64,000 bases of DNA, from assembly GCF_003625485.1 (NCBI RefSeq), contig NZ_RAIR01000002.1:1-64000 (forward strand), given 5' to 3'. Below are positions 13,590 to 21,971 of the stretch, piece after piece. The notes beneath the pieces were generated by a model. The model did not search any database. It worked only from the letters and a program-made list of their open reading frames with translations, and had not been told where the DNA came from. Both the position numbers and the translations under genes were made by a program. Source of the stretch: Butyrivibrio sp. CB08. Its GTDB lineage: Bacteria; Bacillota; Clostridia; Lachnospirales; Lachnospiraceae. The number at the start of each line of letters is the position of its first letter. Position 1 is the first letter of the stretch.

Positions 13590-14282
13590 TCACTGTTTTC
13601 TAGGATCGATGCATCTAGCAGCATCAGCTACACGGCCATACTGACCCTTAGCCTTGTCAAATGCTGTGTTAGCATCGTCGCCGGCCTTGATGAAGTCCAT
13701 CATCTTGCCGAAGTTTACATACTTATATCCAATGATCTCATCGTTCTCATCAAGAGCGATATCTGTGATGTAACCATCAGTAAGCTCAAGATAACGAGGT
13801 CCCTTGTCAAGTGTTCCGTAGGTTGTACCAACCATTGAACGTGATCCCTTACCAAGATCCTCAAGACCTGCACCAATCTGAAGTCCGCCCTCTGAGAATG
13901 CAGACTGTGTACGTCCATAAACGATCTGAAGGAAGAGCTCTCTCATAGCAGTATTGATAGCATCACAAACAAGGTCTGTGTTAAGAGCTTCAAGAACTGT
14001 AAGTCCTGGAAGGATCTCAGCTGCCATAGCTGCTGAATGAGTCATTCCTGAACATCCGATAGTCTCTACGAGAGCCTCCTGGATGATACCTTCCTTAACG
14101 TTGAGTGAAAGCTTACATCCACCCTGCTGAGGAGCACACCAGCCGATACCATGTGTATAGCCGGAAATGTCCTTTACCTCTTTGGACTTTACCCATTTAG
14201 CCTCTTCAGGAATGGGAGCAGCGCCATGATGTACCCCTTGTGTTACGGGACACATATTTTTTACCTCTGTTGAGTAAATCAT
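13590..14282 (-). CDS. NifU-like iron-sulfur cluster scaffold protein
   Basis: A 230-residue protein with a NifU/IscU N-domain-like core. Cys sites include GWCAPQQGGC (about residues 48-57), IGCSGMTHSAAM (about residues 76-87) and VCDAIN. The fold residues ALVETIGCSGMT resemble the scaffold Cys loop. It probably assembles or binds an iron-sulfur cluster. It is longer than canonical IscU (about 130) and is of the type paired with GGGtGRT proteins. It is the first gene of the two-gene leftward unit, with an AAAGGAG ribosome site. Confidence 0.85.
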   Translation of the reverse strand: MIYSTEVKNMCPVTQGVHHGAAPIPEEAKWVKSKEVKDISGYTHGIGWCAPQQGGCKLSLNVKEGIIQEALVETIGCSGMTHSAAMAAEILPGLTVLEALNTDLVCDAINTAMRELFLQIVYGRTQSAFSEGGLQIGAGLEDLGKGSRSMVGTTYGTLDKGPRYLELTDGYITDIALDENDEIIGYKYVNFGKMMDFIKAGDDANTAFDKAKGQYGRVADAARCIDPRKQ

Positions 14283-14326
14283 GTGAAAATCTCCTTTCGT
14301 ATTGTAAAGTAAAACTCTACTTACTC

Positions 14327-14356
14327 ACAATAAGCATCGGGCATAGCCCGTGACAA
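14327..14356 (-). promoter_or_regulatory. Candidate promoter with a palindrome in the spacer, before the scaffold/GGGtGRT genes
   Basis: On the minus strand TTGTCA (14,351-14,356) and TATTGT (14,327-14,332) are 18 bases apart. The spacer contains the perfect inverted repeat CGGGC-ata-GCCCG (14,338-14,350), right next to the -35. A repressor or MerR-type activator could bind there. It lies 45 bases upstream of the start codon. Confidence 0.4.
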
Positions 14357-14430
14357 TACCTATTTTCGCATACAATTGCGCTTATTTCAATGGCAATGAT
14401 ATATTTTTAACGGATTTTTTAGCGGTTTTA

Positions 14431-17400
14431 TCAATCAAACTTAAATACTACCCTGTATTGTTCATCAAAGGCGAGCATAGCATCAAAGCTGTTTCCTGAC
14501 TTGCTGGTGAAACCAGAAATCTTGTCTGTTACCTTGTCAGTAAGAAGCTTGATCACAGCCTCCTTTGGTAGTTCAAGGCCAGCCACCTTGCCAATAAAGA
14601 AGTCGCAGCTGCCTTCCACGTCTTTCTGGTTGCCCTCGCACTTATAACCCCAGTGATTTTTGATAACTGGCTTGCCACACTTAGGACACTTGACTCCTTC
14701 AAGGGCCTCTTCCTCATTTTCGAAGACGAACCTGATGCCAGTAACCTTTCCAGCATCATCCTTAGAAAGTGCCAGTTTTGCTTCGAAAGGCTTTCCTGCC
14801 TTGGACTTAAATCCAGAGATTGGCTGGGTAACCTCCATCGTAAGAAGTTCCTTTACCTGACTGTCATTAAGCTTCTTACCAGCGATCTGACCTATATTGA
14901 ACTTGCAGCTGTGCTCAGGATCTTCTCTATTGTAGTTCTTGCAGCCATAGCCAAAGCTGGTCTTAACTATCTCGCCGCCGCAGACAGGACATAAAACACC
15001 CTTAACAACCTTGGCCTCTACGTTCTCAAAATCAAAGGTAATATCGCTCTTGCCCTCTTCATTCTTTTTAAGAACAAGGCATGCATCAAAGGACTTCTTG
15101 TCCTTATTTTTGAAACCTCTGATAGTTCCAGTCTTACCTTCTTTAAGAAGCTGCACTACATTTGCTTCAGAAAGCTGTTTCTGGGCCACCTTTCCAATAA
15201 AGAACCTGCAAGACTCTGGGTCATCCTTTTTGTTGTTCTCACAGCAAATACCTGCTGAGAGTTTGATTATCCTGCCACCGCAGTCTGGGCAAACCACATC
15301 TTCCAGGTACTCTGGTTCAATTCCTTCAAAGTCAAAGCCTACTTCTGTCTTGCCTTCTTCGTTCCTTTTAAGGACAAGCTTTGCGTCAAAGCTTGTCTTT
15401 GATTTGGACTTAAAGCCCCTTATTACATCAGTTGTCCCATTTGTTATAAGAGTCCTGATGGTCTCATCATCCAGCTTTTTGCCCGCAACTTCGCCTATGT
15501 TGAAGTAGCAGCCATTCTCTTCTTTGCCTCGGTTTTCGCAGGCCACCCCATATCCGGTCCTGACCATCTTGCCGCCGCATACAGGGCATGCAATGCCCTC
15601 AATATATTCATCAGGAACGCCGTCAAAGTCAAAGCCTATAGTATGTTTACCATTCTCATCTTTGGTAAGAACAAGAATAGCCTTAAACTTCTTCTTGTTT
15701 TTACTGGTAAAGCCTTCGATAACTCCGGTCTTGCCTTCTGTTATCAGCTGCTTAACCTCTTCTTCAGAGAGCCTCTTACCTGCTATCTCTCCAACGGAAA
15801 ATCCACACTTTACCTGATCGTTGAAGTAGTTGCTGCAGCCATAACCAAAGGATGTGGTGGTCATCTCACCGCCGCAGGCAGGACACTTTACACCGATTGG
15901 TCTGCGACCTGCTGGTCCCTTGGCATCTTTTCCAGCAAACTGACTGATATTGGAAGCTATGGAAGCCGTGAGATCTGCACCTATCATCTTGTTGGTCTCA
16001 CGTCTTATATAGTCTTCCAGTTTCTTGCGGTACTCTCCAGAGTCAACGGAACCGTTATAAATTCCCTCAAGCCCCTTCTCCCAGCTGGCAGTCATCTCCG
16101 GGTTAAGAAGTGTAGGTATTGAGAGATTAACTACCTCATAGATCATCTCCCCAAGATTACCAGGGGTGATAACCTGAGACTTGTTGACATTAAGGTATTT
16201 ATTGGTAATGAGCTTATCGATAATACCTGACCTGGTAGCGGCTGTTCCAATTCCGCTCTTCTTGATCTGGGCACGAAGCTCTTCATCCTCTATGAGATTA
16301 CCTGCATTCTCCATGGCAAGGATAAGGGTACCAGAAGTATATCTCTTAGGAGGCGATGTCTTGCCTTCCTTGATCTGATACTCATTAACTGTTACAACAT
16401 CGCCCTTTTTGGCGCTATCTACAAACTTAATGAAGTCCTCTTTTGAGATTCCAACATCTTCCTCATCGTTGCCTTCTGATGATGACCCTCCCTCAGCGCC
16501 AGCTTCTACCTTGTTGTCTGAAGGAAGTCCTGCCACCTCCAGGTATCCTGGAGAAACCAGCACTTTTGAAGAAGCAAAAAATCTTTCTCCGTCCACAAGA
16601 ACCTGAATCTTGGCTGTCTTGTACTGAGCTGGAGGATAAAAGATAGAAAGGAATCTCTTCACAATAAGCAGATACACATCTCTTGCCAGTGGAGAAAGTG
16701 ACCCTAAAGCCGCAGTCTGCCCTGTCGGGATAATTGCATAGTGATCTGTAACCTTGGAATCATCTGTATAAGATGACTTCTCAATTCCTTTGTACATGCC
16801 ATTTTTAAGCACGTTATCTACAAACCTGGAGACTTCGTTTATGCCCGATAATCCCCTTACATTCTTGGTTATCTCTTTTGCCACAGCTGTCGTGAGAACT
16901 CTGGCATCAGTTCTTGGGTAAGTGGTGAGTTTCTTCTCATAGAGTTCCTGGGCAACCTCAAGGGTCTGTGATGGGCTTATTTTAAAACGCTTGGAGCACT
17001 CTCCCTGAAGCTCCGCCAGGTTAAAGAGCATAGGAGCTTTCTTGGAAGTCTTGCCTGATTCGATGCTGTCGATGACAGCCTCTTTTCCTGTAAGACTGTC
17101 TATAAGTGCCTGCGCATCATCCTGCTTGCTGAACCCATTCTCCTTGTATAAAAGAGGTGACTCAAAAAACTTAGATCCCTCAACGGCTTTCCACTCTGCC
17201 AGGATCTTAGCATCAGAAAATGAACCCACAATCCTATAGAATGGGGTCTCAACAAAATCTCTTATCTCACGCTCGCGCCTTACGACCATGCCAAGAACAC
17301 AGGTCATTACTCGTCCAACAGCAATAGCTGTGTAGCTCTTGGTAGCTGCTGCGTCGTTTAAGAGCTTGCCATATTTAATTGATAACGCTCTGGAAAAATT

Positions 17401-17928
17401 GATACCTAGACTGTAGTCCTCAATGGCACGCATGATTCCGGACTCGCCAAGAAGAGCATAGTCAGACATGGGTTTTGCCTCAGCAATTCCCCTTCTGATC
17501 TCTTCATCGGTCTGAGAGTCAATCCAGACTCTGAGCTCCGTCATGCCATCACGGACTCCACCATAATTTCTGATGTTTTCCTCGATGGTCTGTCCCTCTT
17601 TTCCCGAGTCACCTGCCCAGTAGACAGTATCGATGTCCTCTCGGTGAAGAAGTTCATTGACGATCTTGTATTGATCTTTAGATTTTTCAATTACGCCGTA
17701 TTTGTAATTAGCTGGCAGAAATGGCAAATCTTCTATACGCCACTTGCTGTACCTCTCGTCGTATGCCTCTGGATAGAGCATCTGGACAAGGTGTCCAACA
17801 CACCATGAAATCACATACTGGTCATTTTCTATGTAACCCTTCTGGTTGCCAGAGACATTAAGCACTCTGGCAAAGTCTCTTGCAACCGAAGGTTTCTCAG
17901 TTATAATAAGCTTTTTGCTATCAGCCAT
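14431..17928 (-). CDS. topB: DNA topoisomerase III with five C-terminal zinc-ribbon repeats
   Basis: A 1,165-residue type IA topoisomerase. The Toprim domain has LIITEKPSVARDFARVL (residues 7-23) and YWAGDSGKEGQTIEENI (residues 103-119), where the usual D-x-D is D-S-G. The core includes GRVMTCVLGMVVRREREI, and the nucleophile Tyr337 lies in LTTYPRTDARVL. From about residue 625 to the end there are five tandem units of roughly 110 residues, each opening with a four-Cys ribbon (CPACGGE, CPVCGGK, CPDCGGR, CPVCGGE, CPKCGKP) and closing with GF(K/T)SK. Most TopB proteins are about 700 residues. It relaxes or decatenates DNA by single-strand passage. Its start overlaps the upstream ATPase-like gene by eight bases. 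Confidence 0.93.
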   Translation of the reverse strand: MADSKKLIITEKPSVARDFARVLNVSGNQKGYIENDQYVISWCVGHLVQMLYPEAYDERYSKWRIEDLPFLPANYKYGVIEKSKDQYKIVNELLHREDIDTVYWAGDSGKEGQTIEENIRNYGGVRDGMTELRVWIDSQTDEEIRRGIAEAKPMSDYALLGESGIMRAIEDYSLGINFSRALSIKYGKLLNDAAATKSYTAIAVGRVMTCVLGMVVRREREIRDFVETPFYRIVGSFSDAKILAEWKAVEGSKFFESPLLYKENGFSKQDDAQALIDSLTGKEAVIDSIESGKTSKKAPMLFNLAELQGECSKRFKISPSQTLEVAQELYEKKLTTYPRTDARVLTTAVAKEITKNVRGLSGINEVSRFVDNVLKNGMYKGIEKSSYTDDSKVTDHYAIIPTGQTAALGSLSPLARDVYLLIVKRFLSIFYPPAQYKTAKIQVLVDGERFFASSKVLVSPGYLEVAGLPSDNKVEAGAEGGSSSEGNDEEDVGISKEDFIKFVDSAKKGDVVTVNEYQIKEGKTSPPKRYTSGTLILAMENAGNLIEDEELRAQIKKSGIGTAATRSGIIDKLITNKYLNVNKSQVITPGNLGEMIYEVVNLSIPTLLNPEMTASWEKGLEGIYNGSVDSGEYRKKLEDYIRRETNKMIGADLTASIASNISQFAGKDAKGPAGRRPIGVKCPACGGEMTTTSFGYGCSNYFNDQVKCGFSVGEIAGKRLSEEEVKQLITEGKTGVIEGFTSKNKKKFKAILVLTKDENGKHTIGFDFDGVPDEYIEGIACPVCGGKMVRTGYGVACENRGKEENGCYFNIGEVAGKKLDDETIRTLITNGTTDVIRGFKSKSKTSFDAKLVLKRNEEGKTEVGFDFEGIEPEYLEDVVCPDCGGRIIKLSAGICCENNKKDDPESCRFFIGKVAQKQLSEANVVQLLKEGKTGTIRGFKNKDKKSFDACLVLKKNEEGKSDITFDFENVEAKVVKGVLCPVCGGEIVKTSFGYGCKNYNREDPEHSCKFNIGQIAGKKLNDSQVKELLTMEVTQPISGFKSKAGKPFEAKLALSKDDAGKVTGIRFVFENEEEALEGVKCPKCGKPVIKNHWGYKCEGNQKDVEGSCDFFIGKVAGLELPKEAVIKLLTDKVTDKISGFTSKSGNSFDAMLAFDEQYRVVFKFD

Positions 17929-19297
17929 TTGTTAATTCATCTATTCCAATCAGCCTCAGCTTCGATCCTGGCTTAAGGGATGCATCCACCAGCCACTCAT
18001 CGAATCCTGCAGTTGAAAAGAGATAGATCAGATCTCCCTCAAGTCTTGCTTTTTTCGCGCAGTCCTCAAGCTTAATAAGGTCCTCGTGGGTGATCTGTCT
18101 CTGCCATGCGCAGATACCAATTGCGGTATCTCCCATGTCACTCTGGGCAATGATATCAATGTTGCCCTCTTTGCCGATCCATTCTCCCTCATCTCCTATC
18201 TCGAATGGAAGAAGTCCCCTCTCCTCGAGCCTGAAGACATACTCACGGCAGATGCCCTTGAAGAACTCATTAGCATAATTTTGAATTCCTGCAGATATAA
18301 ATATATCATAAAACTTATCTGCCGGCATCATAAGAAGACTGCTCTCATTTGGGAAGATAAACTTGAAATAGAAGTAGATCAAAGGGTCAGCTATCTTATA
18401 TACTCCCTTCATGACATTCTCTCTTCCAGCGTTGCCAAAAGAGTATGCCTTGTAGGCAAAGTCATGATGGATAAGTGTCTTTAGATATACGGAGATCTTA
18501 GCTCTGGAAAATCCTGTTGCATGATAGAGGTCATTGAGTTTGCTCACACCTGATGCCATCTCTGACAGGATCGTATGATAAACTGATGTCTCTCTAAGGC
18601 TGTATTCTGTGAGCCTTAATGCCTCTCCATAAAGGAATGATCCGGGATCTAAGATGTTCTTGCAGACGTTCTCTTTGAAGGAGAGGTTCTCGTCAAAGTA
18701 TCTCCAAAGCATTGTCTGTCCGCCAAGAACTGAATAGGTAAGAACAGCGTCTCTGTATGGCATGTTCTTAAAGTAGCTTCTCATCTCAGAAAATGGCAGG
18801 GGCTTGATCTTGCGGAATCCTGCGATATTAGCAGAAAGAGACCCAAGTGTTGCCACCATGCTGTTCTCAACCCAGGATACGTCGCTACTTACAAGAAGTA
18901 CCAGTATCTGTCTGAACTTGCCGTTCTGCTCAATAAAATTCACCAGCTCCTTCATAAAGGAATCGGAGTTTTTTATGATGTACTCAAAGTTTTTGACAAC
19001 AAAAATAACGGGGTGTCTGGCATTTGTACCAATGCTGGTATTGAAGATATCTGTATAAGTCAGGTCTTCACCAGTCTTGTTCCCCGCCTCCATAAGCTCT
19101 TTTGACCACAGACGGATCTGCTCCCTTTCGGAGACACTCCTGGCTGTGTAAAAGACATTTCGTCTGTTCTCAATAAACTTAAAAAGCAAAGAGTCCTGCT
19201 CCACATTCCTGTGTCCATAGACCACAAGAATATTGGAGCGTCCACTCTCGTAATATCTGTTTAAAAAAGTTAAGTCGATTTTTCTAAGCTCTTCCAT
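17921..19297 (-). CDS. DUF234-type AAA ATPase homologue that has lost its P-loop
   Basis: A 458-residue protein with the layout of archaeal-type ATPases carrying a C-terminal DUF234 nuclease-like domain. The place of the Walker A motif reads VVYGHRNVEQDSLLF instead of V-Y-G-R-R-R-V-G-K-T-x-L. The Walker B region reads PVIFVVKNFEYI rather than a hhhhDE-type box. The winged helix (YHATGFSRAKISVYLKTLI, about residues 258-276) and DUF234 region (GNIDIIAQS, near residue 370) are intact. It probably binds DNA or a partner without hydrolysing ATP. It overlaps topB and follows asd by 19 bases. Confidence 0.75.
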   Translation of the reverse strand: MEELRKIDLTFLNRYYESGRSNILVVYGHRNVEQDSLLFKFIENRRNVFYTARSVSEREQIRLWSKELMEAGNKTGEDLTYTDIFNTSIGTNARHPVIFVVKNFEYIIKNSDSFMKELVNFIEQNGKFRQILVLLVSSDVSWVENSMVATLGSLSANIAGFRKIKPLPFSEMRSYFKNMPYRDAVLTYSVLGGQTMLWRYFDENLSFKENVCKNILDPGSFLYGEALRLTEYSLRETSVYHTILSEMASGVSKLNDLYHATGFSRAKISVYLKTLIHHDFAYKAYSFGNAGRENVMKGVYKIADPLIYFYFKFIFPNESSLLMMPADKFYDIFISAGIQNYANEFFKGICREYVFRLEERGLLPFEIGDEGEWIGKEGNIDIIAQSDMGDTAIGICAWQRQITHEDLIKLEDCAKKARLEGDLIYLFSTAGFDEWLVDASLKPGSKLRLIGIDELTNG

Positions 19298-19316
19298 AGC
19301 TTCTCACATCTATAAA

Positions 19317-20402
19317 TTATTTTTTATTGATATATCCGCTAGCCTTAAGAAGCTCTGCGCACTCTACAGCGCCGCCTGCTGCGCCACGAAGAGTATTGTG
19401 AGAAAGACCAACAAACTTCCAGTCGTAGATTGTATCCTCACGAAGTCTTCCGATGCTTACACCCATACCACCCTCGTAGTTAACATCAAGAGTAACCTGA
19501 GGTCTGTTGTCATCCTGCATGTACTGGATAAACTGCTTAGGTGCGCTAGGGAGCTGAAGCTTCTGTGGAAGTCCGGAGAAGGTCTCGAGCTTTTCGATAA
19601 GCTGCTCCTTGGTTGGGTTCTTTTTGAACTTGACAAATGCAGCTGCCGTGTGACCATAAAGAACAGGAATTCTAATGCACTGACATGTGATCTTAACATC
19701 ATCAGCAGGAACGATAACGCCGTTCTCAACCTTACCCCAGATTCGAAGGGGCTCTTTTTCTGACTTCTCTTCCTCTCCTGAAATGAAAGGAATAACGTTT
19801 CCTACCATCTCTGGCCACTCTTCAAAGTTCTTGCCTGCTCCTGAAATAGCCTGGTAAGTTGTAGCAACCATCTCGTATGGCTCAAACTCCTTCCATGCAG
19901 TAAGAGCTGGAGTATAGCTCTGGATTGAGCAGTTTGGCTTAACAGCGATAAAGCCGTTTGTTGTGCCAAGTCTCTTTTTCTGATATTCAATAACATCCAT
20001 GTGCTCAGGGTTGATCTCAGGGATGATCATAGGAACATCTGGTGTCCATCTGTGAGCTGAGTTGTTTGATACAACTGGAGTCTCTGTCTTAGCATACTCT
20101 TCCTCAATGGCCTTGATCTCATCCTTGGACATATTTACAGCTGAGAGAACGAAATCTACGTCCTCTGAAACAGCCTTAACGTCTGTAACGTCCTTGATAA
20201 CAATGTTCTTAACAGACTCTGGCATAGGATTTTCCATCTTCCATCTCTTGCCAACTGACTCCTCGTAAGTCTGTCCAGCAGAACGTGGGCTTGCTGCAAT
20301 TGTTGTTACCTCAAACCATGGGTGGTTCTCAATAATAGAGATGAACCTCTGTCCAACCATACCTGTTCCGCCAAGAACTGCTACCTTTAATTTGTCGCTC
20401 AT
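19317..20402 (-). CDS. asd: Aspartate-semialdehyde dehydrogenase
   Basis: A 361-residue enzyme that reduces aspartyl phosphate to aspartate semialdehyde with NADPH, the branch point to lysine, methionine, threonine and diaminopimelate. The NADP loop AVLGGTGMVGQRF (residues 8-20), catalytic Cys in VKPNCSIQSY (about residue 152), and His in RIPVLYGHTAAAF are visible. Length and sequence fit the fungal/archaeal-type branch found in many Clostridia. The AGGAGGAG ribosome site is strong. It follows argH by 38 bases on the same strand, so the two may be co-transcribed. Confidence 0.95.
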   Translation of the reverse strand: MSDKLKVAVLGGTGMVGQRFISIIENHPWFEVTTIAASPRSAGQTYEESVGKRWKMENPMPESVKNIVIKDVTDVKAVSEDVDFVLSAVNMSKDEIKAIEEEYAKTETPVVSNNSAHRWTPDVPMIIPEINPEHMDVIEYQKKRLGTTNGFIAVKPNCSIQSYTPALTAWKEFEPYEMVATTYQAISGAGKNFEEWPEMVGNVIPFISGEEEKSEKEPLRIWGKVENGVIVPADDVKITCQCIRIPVLYGHTAAAFVKFKKNPTKEQLIEKLETFSGLPQKLQLPSAPKQFIQYMQDDNRPQVTLDVNYEGGMGVSIGRLREDTIYDWKFVGLSHNTLRGAAGGAVECAELLKASGYINKK

Positions 20403-20440
20403 AATAGTTACTCCTCCTAAATATTATTGAATATGTATTA

Positions 20441-21829
20441 TTATTTTAATTTGAATGAACTAAGGAAATCATCACCTGCTGCAAGCACCTGCTTCATGGC
20501 GTCGCTACTTGGTGCGCCAACAGTAAGTCTCTTTTCAACGCAGGTCTTTAAGCTGATGGCATCAAAAATATCTTCATCGAACAGCTCCGAAAAAGTCTTG
20601 AGCTCAGAAAGAGGCAGCTCGTCTATCGCACAGTTTTTGTCAATGCAGTAAAGCACAAGCCTTCCAATGACAGAGTGGGCATCTCTAAATGGCATACCCT
20701 TAACTACCAGGTAATCTGCCGCATCTGTGGCATTGGTAAAGCCTCTCATGGCACTCTTTTCCATGTTGTCCTTATTGAATTTCAGAGTACTAAGCATATC
20801 GGTAAACAATGTCACACAGTTCTTGACTGTATCCATTGCATCAAAGGCCGCTTCCTTGTCCTCCTGCATATCCTTATTGTATGCAAGGGGAATTCCCTTC
20901 ATTGTGGTCAAAAGAGACATCAGATCTCCGTAGACTCTTCCTGTCTTGCCACGAACAAGCTCCGCAATGTCAGGGTTCTTTTTCTGTGGCATGATGCTGC
21001 TACCGGTTGAATAAGCATCATCGATCTCCACAAACCTGTATTCATTGCTGTTCCAGATAATGATCTCCTCTGAAAGCCTTGAGAGGTGCATCATTATGGT
21101 AGAAAGAGCTGACATATACTCTATCAGATAGTCCCTGTCTGAGACAGAGTCCATGCTGTTAAGTGTAGGTCCGTAAAAATCAAGAAGCTGAGCTGTATAT
21201 TCCCTGTCCAGGGGATATGTGGTTCCTGCAAGAGCTCCAGCTCCAAGTGGACAATAATTCATCCTGTTATAGATATCCTTCATGCGAAGGAGATCTCTTT
21301 TAAACATCTCAAAGTAAGCACCGAAATGATGTGCCAGAGTAACGGGCTGAGCCTTCTGAAGGTGTGTAAAGCCTGGCATGTAGGTGCCAAGGTTGTCCTT
21401 CATGATCTGGCTGATAGTCTTTAAGAGGTCCTGCAAAAGAGCTGCCATCTGTTCAACTTCGTCTCTTGCATAGAGCCTCATATCAAGAGCCACCTGGTCA
21501 TTCCTGCTCCTGCCAGTGTGAACCTTCTTGCCAGCATCCCCAATCCTCTCTATGAGATTAGCTTCGAGGAAGCTGTGAATATCTTCGTATTTATCAGTTA
21601 TTACAAGCTTACCATCTTTGACATCGGAAAAGATGCTATCCAGTCCTTTAATGATGTCTTCTTTTTCCTGCTCAGAGATAATGCCCTGCTTGGCAAGCAT
21701 TGTCGCATGGGCCTTACTACCTCTTACATCAACCTCTAAAAACCTCTGGTCAAAAGAAATAGAGGCATTGAAATTCCATGCCAGTTCATTGATACTTCCA
21801 GTAAATCGTCCGCCCCATAGCTGTGCCAT
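20441..21829 (-). CDS. argH: Argininosuccinate lyase
   Basis: A 462-residue enzyme of the aspartase/fumarase superfamily that splits argininosuccinate into arginine and fumarate. It opens MAQLWGGRFTGSINELAWNF. Conserved blocks are HTGRSRNDQVALDMRLY, GFTHLQKAQPVTLAHHFGAY, and the superfamily signature GSSIMPQKKNPDIAELVRG. I chose the ATG at 21,829 because a GGAGAAT site precedes it and homologues start there; an upstream in-frame ATG adds 12 atypical residues. No arginine genes adjoin it. Confidence 0.96.
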   Translation of the reverse strand: MAQLWGGRFTGSINELAWNFNASISFDQRFLEVDVRGSKAHATMLAKQGIISEQEKEDIIKGLDSIFSDVKDGKLVITDKYEDIHSFLEANLIERIGDAGKKVHTGRSRNDQVALDMRLYARDEVEQMAALLQDLLKTISQIMKDNLGTYMPGFTHLQKAQPVTLAHHFGAYFEMFKRDLLRMKDIYNRMNYCPLGAGALAGTTYPLDREYTAQLLDFYGPTLNSMDSVSDRDYLIEYMSALSTIMMHLSRLSEEIIIWNSNEYRFVEIDDAYSTGSSIMPQKKNPDIAELVRGKTGRVYGDLMSLLTTMKGIPLAYNKDMQEDKEAAFDAMDTVKNCVTLFTDMLSTLKFNKDNMEKSAMRGFTNATDAADYLVVKGMPFRDAHSVIGRLVLYCIDKNCAIDELPLSELKTFSELFDEDIFDAISLKTCVEKRLTVGAPSSDAMKQVLAAGDDFLSSFKLK

Positions 21830-21924
21830 ACTGTATTCTCCATTACTGCATAGTGGTAAAGTCAAAAAAAATATAATAAAAACTTAACATACAAATAATT
21901 TTAGCACAACTGCATTTTTTCACA

Positions 21925-21954
21925 AAAAATACTGCCAGAGTAAACTCTGACAGT
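21925..21954 (-). terminator. Terminator of the first FapA gene
   Basis: Stem ACTGCCAGAGT/ACTCTGACAGT (21,931-21,954) with a tiny loop; on the minus strand it is followed by ATTTTTTGTG. It separates the FapA gene from argH. Confidence 0.75.
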
Positions 21955-21971
21955 ACATTTTTACTATTGGT

